Of a DNA stretch of 49,387 bases, positions 37,815 to 44,439 are shown in pieces (position 1 is the first letter of the stretch; each line of letters starts with the position of its first letter). Origin of the DNA: Sphaerisporangium sp. (GTDB lineage: Bacteria; Actinomycetota; Actinomycetes; Streptosporangiales; Streptosporangiaceae); NCBI GenBank assembly GCA_025964675.1, contig JAOPYI010000065.1:1-49387 (forward strand). Reading direction: 5' to 3'. The position numbers and the translations under genes are program-made. The notes below the pieces were generated by a model that was given only the letters and a program-made list of their open reading frames with translations, searched no databases and was not told the origin of the DNA.

Positions 37815-37888
37815 TAGCGGAGGCCGGACTTGAACCGGCGACACAGCGATTATGAGCCGCTTGCTCTGCCTGACTGAGCTACTCCGCC
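37815..37888 (-). tRNA. tRNA-Met (CAT)
   Basis: The 74-base cloverleaf has an acceptor stem beginning GGCGGAG paired with CTCCGCT (one G-U at the end), a GAGC D-stem, anticodon loop CTCATAA with CAT, and a GCCGG/CCGGC T-stem with TTCAAGT. CCA is not encoded. It lies upstream of rpmG and is read the same way. Confidence 0.95.
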
Positions 37889-37919
37889 TCAGGACCGGCG
37901 AACTCCGACCGGCCTCGAA

Positions 37920-37925
37920 AGGATA
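37920..37925 (-). promoter_or_regulatory. Possible -10 box for tRNA-Met/rpmG
   Basis: On the minus strand TATCCT lies 31 bases before the tRNA-Met 5' end in the 219-base spacer between the two tRNAs. No convincing -35 box was found, so the call is weak. Confidence 0.25.
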
Positions 37926-38107
37926 CCCGACCTGTACGACGATCGCGCACCCACGGCGGCGTGCCCGATCCAGGCTAGGTGCTCCCAGTATGCCTGATCG
38001 CTGGGCCCCCACACTTCCCCTTTTTACAGGCGGGCTGGTGAGCACGTCTGATACCCACAAGCGAAAAGCCCCACCCAGTATTCCGGGAGAGGGCATTTAC
38101 GCTGTCG

Positions 38108-38180
38108 AGCCCCTTTACGGAATCGAACCGTAGACCTTCTCCTTACCATGGAGACGCTCTGCCGACTGAGCTAAAGGGGC
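38108..38180 (-). tRNA. tRNA-Thr (GGT)
   Basis: The 73-base cloverleaf has acceptor stem GCCCCTT paired with AAGGGGC, anticodon loop ATGGTAA within a TCTCC/GGAGA stem giving anticodon GGT, and T-loop TTCGATT. CCA is not encoded. It is the first gene of the tRNA-Thr, tRNA-Met, rpmG block. Confidence 0.96.
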
Positions 38181-38324
38181 CGGTCTCGCCGGCGTTCCGT
38201 CTTACCGGACCGCGCTGCGGACAGGTGTAACCATACACGGACCCCGCGACCGATGCGAATCAGAACGCCCATCCCGGAACCTCCTCCGGGACGAGCACCG
38301 GGGGGCCACTCGCGGACGGTGGAT

Positions 38325-38543
38325 CTAGCGGAAGGCCTCCTGCCGCCGGCGCCCGGAGCCGCCGCCGAACGGCAGAGTGATCACTTCACAGAGATCGGCG
38401 AGGTCCACGAACCGGCGGAGCTCATCGACGGTGAAGCAGTCGGCCACCAGCTCGCCATGCCGCCGCAGGCGGAGCACCTGACGATCACCGCGCATGGCGG
38501 CTGTGACCTCGTAGCCGTGCGGCCCGACCCAGCGCGTTTCCAT
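38325..38543 (-). CDS. Small conserved-looking hypothetical protein
   Basis: This 72-residue frame begins METRWVGPHGYEV and continues AMRGDRQVLRLRRHGELVAD, CFTVDELRRFVDLADL and CEVITLPFG. It looks like a compact alpha/beta domain with protein-like residue use, and it lies alone between tRNA-Thr and a MarR gene. No ribosome site is visible; CATACT ten bases before the ATG could be a -10 box for a nearly leaderless transcript. The family is not recognised with confidence. Confidence 0.55.
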   Translation of the reverse strand: METRWVGPHGYEVTAAMRGDRQVLRLRRHGELVADCFTVDELRRFVDLADLCEVITLPFGGGSGRRRQEAFR

Positions 38544-38641
38544 AGCGGCACAGAGTATGCCTGAACATCATCGGTTTCTGGAAATGCCAGAAATCGCTAT
38601 GTCACCAACACCCTCACCAGTGACAGAGCTGGGACGCGTGA

Positions 38642-39130
38642 TCACCGGTAGGCGTCCGTGAGGGCGTTCAACCTGGCGAGCATCCGGCCCAGCAGCCGCA
38701 CGTCCTCCTCCGGCCAGGTGCCGAGCATCGCGTGGAAGCGCCTCTGGCGGGCCGAGCGCGCGCGGTCGAGCCTCAGCCGTCCCTCGTCGGTGAGGCCGAG
38801 CAGGTGGGCGCGGCCGTCGAGCGGGTCGGGCTCGCGCCCGACCAGCCCGAGCTCCTCCAGCACCTTCAGCTGGCGGCTGATCGTCGCCTTGCCGACGCCG
38901 AAGTAGGCGGCCAGATCGCTGGAGCGAGCCGGAGCGGCCTCCCCGATGCGCACCAGGATGCTGTAGGCGCCGGGCTCCAGCTCGGGGTGCACCTCACGCC
39001 CCATCTCGGCGGACAGCGCGCGGGAGCGCCGGAAGAGGACGCCGAGCTGGTGCTCGACGGCGCAGTACGGTTCGTACTCTTCGACGGGCACAACCTGGTC
39101 GACGGGTGCCGCCGCCTGTGTCTCGGACAT
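38642..39130 (-). CDS. MarR family transcriptional regulator (distal)
   Basis: This 162-residue winged-helix regulator has the MarR core: ELEPGAYSILVRIGEAAPAR, SDLAAYFGVGKATISRQLKV and the wing LGLVGREPDPLDGRAHLLGL. The ATG at 39130 has GGAGGCGG four bases upstream. It is the last gene of a run on the minus strand with the YceI protein, the exporter fusion and another MarR, 89 bases after the YceI gene. It may be in the same transcript or have its own promoter in that gap. Confidence 0.93.
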   Translation of the reverse strand: MSETQAAAPVDQVVPVEEYEPYCAVEHQLGVLFRRSRALSAEMGREVHPELEPGAYSILVRIGEAAPARSSDLAAYFGVGKATISRQLKVLEELGLVGREPDPLDGRAHLLGLTDEGRLRLDRARSARQRRFHAMLGTWPEEDVRLLGRMLARLNALTDAYR

Positions 39131-39219
39131 CGTGCCGCCTCCCCCTTCCTCCAGTGTCAACGTTCGTACGACCATCACGACCCCGGCCCCCCGGCGACGC
39201 TCTCAAGGAGCGCGAAGGA

Positions 39220-40059
39220 TCAGTCCTGGGAAGAGGGTTCCCCCTGGATGGCCTGGATGTCCAGCTCCACCTTCAGAGTGGCCCCGATGAGCGAGATGCC
39301 GGCCTGCACCACCTGGTTGTACGTCATGGCGTAGTCCTCGCGGCTCAGCTCCGTGACGGCGCGGAAGGCCGCCCGCAGGCCGCCCCACGGGTCCGGGCTC
39401 GTGCCGAGGTAGGACAGGTCGAGATCCACCGGACGGGTGATGCCGCTCAGCGTCAGGACGCCGTGCACGATCCACCGGCCCGGGCCGGTGGCGGTCAGCC
39501 CGGTGCTCCGGTAGGAGATCACCGGGTGCGGCCCCACGTCCAGGAAGTCCGCCGAGCGCAGATGATCGTCGCGCGTCTTGTTGCCGGTGTCGATCGACGT
39601 CGCGTCGATCTCGGCGACGACGGACGACTCCTCGGCCGTCGCGCCGATGTCGATGCGCCCGGCGAACTCGGAGAATCGCCCCTGCACGCTGGACAGCCCG
39701 AGATGCTGCGCGGTCGCGGCGACCTTCGAGTGGGCCGGGTCGATGGTCCACACGCCGGGCGGCGGCAGTTCGACGCCGCCTTGCCGGGCGAGCACGAGCG
39801 CGCCCAGCTCGGCGGTGCCCGACGCGGTGGCGATCGCCGTCGAGGCCACAGGCGCGTAGCCGACCGCTGTGACCACGACGGTGTAGACCCCGGAGGGCAA
39901 CGGCGGCGTCATGACGGCGCCGTCGGTGTCCGCCTCCGTCCGTACGACCTGGTGGCCGGACATGTCGGTCACGGTGACGATCGCGTGCCGCACCGCCCAG
40001 CCGTCCTTCGTACGCACCACGGCGTGCAGGCCGCGTCGCCCCGTCGATGTGCTGTACAT
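39220..40059 (-). CDS. YceI protein with N-terminal carboxypeptidase-regulatory-like repeat
   Basis: This 279-residue protein begins with a beta-sandwich repeat of the carboxypeptidase-regulatory type (residues about 5-90: HAIVTVTDMSGHQVVRTEAD, GVYTVVVTAVGYAPV), then a YceI lipocalin-like domain (VWTIDPAHSKVAATAQHLGL, GPHPVISYRSTGLTATGPGR, LTLSGITRPVDLDLSYLGTS). YceI proteins bind isoprenoid or other lipophilic molecules in a barrel. The ATG at 40059 has GGAGAG six bases upstream; an earlier ATG overlaps the exporter stop. No signal peptide is seen. The repeat resembles those fused to the exporter upstream, so the two proteins may work together. Confidence 0.9.
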   Translation of the reverse strand: MYSTSTGRRGLHAVVRTKDGWAVRHAIVTVTDMSGHQVVRTEADTDGAVMTPPLPSGVYTVVVTAVGYAPVASTAIATASGTAELGALVLARQGGVELPPPGVWTIDPAHSKVAATAQHLGLSSVQGRFSEFAGRIDIGATAEESSVVAEIDATSIDTGNKTRDDHLRSADFLDVGPHPVISYRSTGLTATGPGRWIVHGVLTLSGITRPVDLDLSYLGTSPDPWGGLRAAFRAVTELSREDYAMTYNQVVQAGISLIGATLKVELDIQAIQGEPSSQD

Positions 40060-40073
40060 GGCGCTCTCTCCGG

Positions 40074-42629
40074 TCATTCCGGGTGCCCCAGCCACACGTC
40101 GTGCGAGTCGTCGTCCTGCCCCGCGAGGTTGATCCCGCTCGCCACGGGCGGGTACCCGGTCGCGATGACGGTGTACTGGCCGCCCGTGAGGTCGGCGAAG
40201 GCGTACTCCCCGTCCTCGCCGGTGGTTGCGGAGCCGATGACATTCCCCGCGCCGTCGAGCAGCGTGACACGGGCGTCGGCGAGCGGGCCGCCGTTCCTGA
40301 CGCGGACCGTGCCCCTGACCCGGACGCCGGGCAGCAGCTCGACGTCCTGCCTGGTCTGACCGGTCCCGACCTCGACGGGCACCGCCGCGGGACGGTGCCC
40401 CGGCGCGCTGACGGCGAGGGTGTAGCTCCCCGCGACGACGCCCGCGAAGCCGAAGACGCCGTCGGCGGCCGTCGTGCCGGTGGTGACGACCTCCCCGCGC
40501 ACGTCCGTCACGATGACCATCGCGTGGGCCACGGGCCCGCCCTCCGGGTCGCGCACGGTGCCGGTGAGCTTGCCGGAGCCGGCCAGTACGAGGTCGAAGT
40601 CCAGCGGCTGGTCACCGACGGCCAGCGTGGCCACCTGCGGGTCGTGCTCGCTGGCGGAGGCGATGAGGACGTACGTGCCGCTGCCGGGCGTCCACAGGCT
40701 GTACCCGCCGTCGGGCTGGGCGACCGCGCGCCCGAGTTGGTGGCCGCGTACGTCGATCAGGGTGAGGGTGGCGTGGCTCACCGGTGTGCCGTCGGCGCCC
40801 CGGATGAAGCCGCGGATCCCGCTGCCGCCCTGGGCGTCATCGGTGCCCGCCGAGCCGAACGCCGCCGGCTGGAACCGCGACTGAGCGGCCTGCTGGGCCT
40901 GTGGCTGTGCGGGGGTGAACCCGTTGAACCCGGATTGAGCGCTCGCGAACCCGTTGAACTCCGTCTCCGCGCGCGGGCCGGTGGCGGCGCCCACGGAGAC
41001 CAGCTCCTGGGTGTCCCGGTGGGCGTGGCGACCGGCCACCGCGCCGTTCAGCGCCGGGACGTCATCGTCGACGCCCGAACGCATCTGCTCGGCGCTGGCC
41101 GTGCGCAGCGGGATCTCCTTGATGAACAGGATCGCGATCAGTGCGAGAAGCGCGCACGGCGCCGCGTACAGGAAGACGTCGCCGACGCCGTGGCCGTACG
41201 CGCTCTCGACGACCGTCCGTACGGGGGCGGGGAGATCGGACAGCCGGGGAACCGAGCCGTTGCTCAGAGTGCTGTGCAGACCGAGCTTGGCCAGGCCCTC
41301 GTCCAGGTACTGGATGACCCGGTGGCCCAGCACCGCGCCGAGTGCCCCGACGCCGAGCGCGCCGCCGAGCGTGCGGAAGAACGCGACGACCGAGCTGGCC
41401 GCTCCGAGCTCCTCGGGCCTGACCTGGTTCTGGACGGACAGCACCAGGTTCTGCATGGTCATGCCCACGCCGACGCCGATGCTGAACATGTAGATCGCCA
41501 TGAGCCAGTAGGCGGTGTCGTACCGCAGCGCGCCCATGAGCCCGAACCCGGCGGTGAGGAGCACGCCGCCGATGACCAGGATGATCTTCCATCGTCCGGT
41601 ACGGGTGATGATCTGCCCGGCGGCGGTCGACGAGATCGCCAGGCCGAGGATCATCGGCAGGGTCATGACACCCGCCATCGTCGGCGTCTCGCCACGGGCC
41701 AGCTGGAAGTACTGGCTGAGGAACGTCGTCGCGCCGAACAGGGCGACACCGACCAGGAGGCTGGCCACCACCGCGAGACTGATGGCGCTACTGCGGAACA
41801 GGTGCAGCGGGACGATCGGCTCGCGGGCCTTCGACTCCACGAGCAGGAAGATCAGCGCCAGCACCAGCGCGCCGCCCACCATCGCGCCGGTCTGCCACGA
41901 CATCCAGTCGTACTTGTTGCCCGCGAACGAGACCCACACCAAGAGCAGGGAGACCGAGGCGGTGATCAGCACCGCGCCGGGCCAGTCGATCCTGGCCTCG
42001 CGCTTGTACACGGGAATGTGGAGCGTCTTCTGCAGGACGACCAGCGCGATCAGGGCGAACGGCACGCCGACGTAGAAGCACCAGCGCCAGCCGAGCCAGG
42101 AGGTGTCCACGATGACGCCGCCGATGAGCGGCCCGCCGATGGTGGCGAGCGCGAAGACGGCGCCGAGGTAGCCGGAGTAACGGCCGCGCTCGCGCGGCGA
42201 GATGATCGCCGCCATGATGACCTGGGCCAGCGCGGTGAGACCGCCGGCCCCGAGGCCCTGGATCACGCGGGCGCCGATGAGCATGCTGGGGTTCTGCGAG
42301 ACACCGGCGATGGCCGAGCCTATGACGAAGATGACCAGGCCGAGCTGAACAAGCAGCTTCTTGCTCATCAGGTCGGCGAGCTTGCCCCAGATGGGGGTCG
42401 AGACCGTGGTCGCGAGCAGGGTCGCGGTGATTACCCAGGTGTAGGTGGTCTCGTCCGCGTGCAGGTCGGCGATGATCGTGGGCAGGGCGTTCGACACGAC
42501 GGTGGACGACAGGATCGCCACGAACATGCCGAGCAGCAGCCCCGACAGAGCCTCCAGGATCTCCCGGTGCGACATCGGGGTGGGCGAATCGGGTGCCGCC
42601 TCCACCCCGGCCGATACTGCGGTTGTCAT
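40074..42629 (-). CDS. DHA2 MFS exporter fused to three carboxypeptidase-regulatory-like repeats
   Basis: This 851-residue protein starts with a 14-helix drug:H+ antiporter (residues about 20-515). ILSSTVVSNALPTIIADLHA, GARVIQGLGAGGLTALAQVI and SPRERGRYSGYLGAVFALAT are family signatures. A linker with FNGF repeats and many Gln and Ala follows, then three beta-sandwich repeats of about 83 residues each (beginning near IRGFIRGADGTPVSHA, LTGTVRDPEGGPVAHA and VRGTVRVRNGGPLADA). The ATG overlaps the MarR stop in TGATG and has AAAGGA five bases upstream. Exporters of this family remove drugs or lipids. The repeat tail is unusual on a DHA2 protein; which membrane side it lies on was not determined. 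Confidence 0.93.
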   Translation of the reverse strand: MTTAVSAGVEAAPDSPTPMSHREILEALSGLLLGMFVAILSSTVVSNALPTIIADLHADETTYTWVITATLLATTVSTPIWGKLADLMSKKLLVQLGLVIFVIGSAIAGVSQNPSMLIGARVIQGLGAGGLTALAQVIMAAIISPRERGRYSGYLGAVFALATIGGPLIGGVIVDTSWLGWRWCFYVGVPFALIALVVLQKTLHIPVYKREARIDWPGAVLITASVSLLLVWVSFAGNKYDWMSWQTGAMVGGALVLALIFLLVESKAREPIVPLHLFRSSAISLAVVASLLVGVALFGATTFLSQYFQLARGETPTMAGVMTLPMILGLAISSTAAGQIITRTGRWKIILVIGGVLLTAGFGLMGALRYDTAYWLMAIYMFSIGVGVGMTMQNLVLSVQNQVRPEELGAASSVVAFFRTLGGALGVGALGAVLGHRVIQYLDEGLAKLGLHSTLSNGSVPRLSDLPAPVRTVVESAYGHGVGDVFLYAAPCALLALIAILFIKEIPLRTASAEQMRSGVDDDVPALNGAVAGRHAHRDTQELVSVGAATGPRAETEFNGFASAQSGFNGFTPAQPQAQQAAQSRFQPAAFGSAGTDDAQGGSGIRGFIRGADGTPVSHATLTLIDVRGHQLGRAVAQPDGGYSLWTPGSGTYVLIASASEHDPQVATLAVGDQPLDFDLVLAGSGKLTGTVRDPEGGPVAHAMVIVTDVRGEVVTTGTTAADGVFGFAGVVAGSYTLAVSAPGHRPAAVPVEVGTGQTRQDVELLPGVRVRGTVRVRNGGPLADARVTLLDGAGNVIGSATTGEDGEYAFADLTGGQYTVIATGYPPVASGINLAGQDDDSHDVWLGHPE

Positions 42630-43120
42630 CAAAGTCCTTTCGCTGGGTGAGGCGTGCGGGGATTGTGCGCGACGCGGGCCCGGCGCGCGTCGAAGCTCGT
42701 GCGGAACCGGGCGAGAAGTCCGGAAAGCTCGATGATCTCCTCGTCGGTCCAGTCGTCCAGGGTGCTGGCGAGGAGGTGGCGGACGTGGGTGAGCAGCTCC
42801 TCCGTCACGCGCTTGCCGTCCGGCGCGAGCCGTACGTACCAGGAGCGCCCGTCACGGGGGTTGGGAGTGCGCTCGACCAGGCGACGCTCCTCGAGGTCGG
42901 CGACATGCCGGCTGATCACCGACTGGTCGATCTCGAACATCTCGGCCAGCTCACCCATGCGCAGCGGGCCGCAGCGGCCCAAGGCCACGAGCAGGGTCAG
43001 GCCGGCACGGGAGCCGGTGAACGGCAGATCGCGCTTGACCGCCTTCATCACCGAGCCCATGTCACTCAGCCGGACAAGCAGCTCCGCACAGCTGTCCTCC
43101 GATGCCATGACCGCCTCCAT
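42629..43120 (-). CDS. MarR family transcriptional regulator (first gene of the exporter operon)
   Basis: This 163-residue regulator has the MarR core AGLTLLVALGRCGPLRMGEL, AEMFEIDQSVISRHVADLEE and the wing RLVERTPNPRDGRSWYVRLA. The ATG at 43120 has AAAGG seven bases upstream; an ATG at 43108 with GGAGG is nearly as good. Its stop overlaps the exporter start, so both are translationally coupled. Two TTGC-N5-GCAA sites lie just upstream, so it probably represses its own operon and responds to a substrate of the exporter. Confidence 0.94.
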   Translation of the reverse strand: MEAVMASEDSCAELLVRLSDMGSVMKAVKRDLPFTGSRAGLTLLVALGRCGPLRMGELAEMFEIDQSVISRHVADLEERRLVERTPNPRDGRSWYVRLAPDGKRVTEELLTHVRHLLASTLDDWTDEEIIELSGLLARFRTSFDARRARVAHNPRTPHPAKGL

Positions 43121-43124
43121 CTAG

Positions 43125-43160
43125 TTGCCTTTAGCAAGTATATATCATTGCCCAAGGCAA
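43125..43160 (-). promoter_or_regulatory. Tandem TTGC-N5-GCAA sites around an A+T-rich box
   Basis: TTGC-CTTTA-GCAA (43125-43137) and TTGC-CCAAG-GCAA (43148-43160) lie 23 bases apart, flanking the A+T-rich GTATATATCA just before the MarR gene. Two turns of the helix between centres would place two MarR dimers on one face over the promoter. The site also forms the larger dyad TTGCCTT...AAGGCAA. Confidence 0.6.
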
Positions 43161-43216
43161 CCTTCGGGGGGATATGTCCGATCTTCGTGCGACGGCATGA
43201 AGACAAGCGAACGGGC

Positions 43217-43245
43217 CGCTGGTCGCGGACCATCGGTGACCAGCG
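43217..43245 (+). promoter_or_regulatory. Hairpin in the MarR-GH25 divergent gap
   Basis: CGCTGGTC (43217-43224) and GACCAGCG (43238-43245) pair perfectly around 13 bases. Its role is unknown; it may lie outside both transcripts. Confidence 0.3.
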
Positions 43246-43301
43246 AGGCGCGAGAGATCTGCCAACTTCACGCCCGTAGTTAGGAAACTTTACACCTTTT
43301 A

Positions 43302-43315
43302 CAGGCATATGCCTG
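43302..43315. promoter_or_regulatory. Perfect 14-base palindrome before the GH25 gene
   Basis: CAGGCATATGCCTG is an exact palindrome 152 bases upstream of the GH25 start. It may be a regulator site for the muramidase gene. No matching regulator is known to me. Confidence 0.35.
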
Positions 43316-43352
43316 AAGGATAGTTACTTGCTGGAGTAGATCCATTTACTTC

Positions 43353-43369
43353 CGAAAGGAGACCTTTCG
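43353..43369 (+). promoter_or_regulatory. Short hairpin in the GH25 leader
   Basis: CGAAAGG pairs with CCTTTCG around AGA, followed by CCGCGG pairs further down, so the leader of the muramidase gene is likely structured. A known riboswitch class was not recognised. Confidence 0.35.
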
Positions 43370-43466
43370 CTCTACCCGGCACCGCGGCTCCTGCGGCTGA
43401 TCCGTGGATCTCCCCGCCGCGGTCTCGCGACTGTTCCTCGAGCAATCCCCCCACTCGGAGGATCAC

Positions 43467-44306
43467 GTGGCACGAAGCTCCACCCTGACGGCGCTCACCT
43501 CTGGCTTCAAAGCGCTCGCCGTCGCCGCCGCCCTGACCTGCGTCACGGTCACGCTGGGCGCTCCCCCCGCCAACGCGGCCCCTATGAACCCCGTCAGTCA
43601 CCCGGAAAGGGACTGGATGGGCTCACAGGTGGCCAGGCACGAACCCCCCACCGGCAATGTGACGATCACGCCACTTGTCGCCCAGACTCCCGGCCTTGAC
43701 GTCAGCGGCTGGCAGGGGAACGTCAACTGGGCATCCGTGGCCGCGAACGGCGCCAGGTTCGCCTACGTCAAGGCGACGGAATCCACCACCTACACCAGCC
43801 CGTACTTCAGCCAGCAGTACACGGGCTCGTACAACGTGGGCCTCATCCGCGGGGCGTACCACTTCGCCACCCCGAACACCTCCTCCGGCGCGACCCAGGC
43901 CGACTACTTCATCGCCCACGGCGGCGGCTGGTCCAGGGACGGCAAGACGCTCCCCGGCCTGCTGGACATGGAGTGGAACCCGTACGGCGCCGCCTGCTAC
44001 GGGCTGTCGGCCTCCGCCATGGTGAACTGGATCGCCTCGTTCAGCAACCAGTACCACGCCAGGACCAGCCGGTGGCCGGTCATCTACACGGCGACCAGCT
44101 GGTGGAGCCAGTGCACCGGCAACATCGGCGCCTTCGCCTCCAACAACCCGCTGATGATCGCCAACTACAACGGCTCACCAGGGCCGATGCCGTACAACTG
44201 GGGCTACCAGACCATCTGGCAGTTCGCCGACCACGGCACCTTCCCCGGCGACCAGGACTACTTCAACGGCGACTTCTCCCGGATCCAGGCCCTCGCCAAC
44301 GGCTGA
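43467..44306 (+). CDS. Secreted GH25 muramidase (lysozyme)
   Basis: This 279-residue protein has a signal peptide (ALAVAAALTCVTVTL, cleavage near ANA-AP), a linker, and a GH25 catalytic domain with GLDVSGWQGNVNWASVAANG, the DxE motif in LLDMEWNP, and MIANYNG and TIWQFADHG near the end. It cleaves the peptidoglycan sugar backbone outside the cell, and may serve wall turnover, spore release or predation on other bacteria. The GTG start has GGAGG five bases upstream. It is convergent with the GH87-type gene and separated from it by two strong hairpins. Confidence 0.93.
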   Translation: MARSSTLTALTSGFKALAVAAALTCVTVTLGAPPANAAPMNPVSHPERDWMGSQVARHEPPTGNVTITPLVAQTPGLDVSGWQGNVNWASVAANGARFAYVKATESTTYTSPYFSQQYTGSYNVGLIRGAYHFATPNTSSGATQADYFIAHGGGWSRDGKTLPGLLDMEWNPYGAACYGLSASAMVNWIASFSNQYHARTSRWPVIYTATSWWSQCTGNIGAFASNNPLMIANYNGSPGPMPYNWGYQTIWQFADHGTFPGDQDYFNGDFSRIQALANG

Positions 44307-44323
44307 CCTACGGTGATACACCA

Positions 44324-44364
44324 AGAGGCCCCTGACCGCGTTGTACGCCGGAGCAGGGGCCTCT
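44324..44364 (+). terminator. Strong hairpin terminator after the GH25 gene
   Basis: AGAGGCCCCTG (44324-44334) pairs perfectly with CAGGGGCCTCT (44354-44364) around a 19-base loop, 17 bases after the GH25 stop. No T-run. Confidence 0.75.
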
Positions 44365-44375
44365 CGCGAGACGAG

Positions 44376-44413
44376 CTGGTTGGCTGCCCGGGATTTCCCA
44401 GGCAGCCAACCAG
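44376..44413. terminator. Second strong hairpin between the GH25 and GH87 genes
   Basis: CTGGTTGGCTGCC (44376-44388) pairs perfectly with GGCAGCCAACCAG (44401-44413) around a 12-base loop. It probably terminates the minus-strand GH87 transcript and readthrough from the plus strand. Confidence 0.75.
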
Positions 44414-44439
44414 GCATATGAGTGACGCCTAGTGGAGTG

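Noticed and set aside
40047-42650. A long open frame opposite the exporter fusion
   Set aside because: It is rich in Arg, Asp, Gly and His without any domain; the exporter signatures on the minus strand are clear.
43261-43466. A ydaO (c-di-AMP) riboswitch before the GH25 gene
   Set aside because: Hairpins are present, but the conserved riboswitch segments could not be matched.
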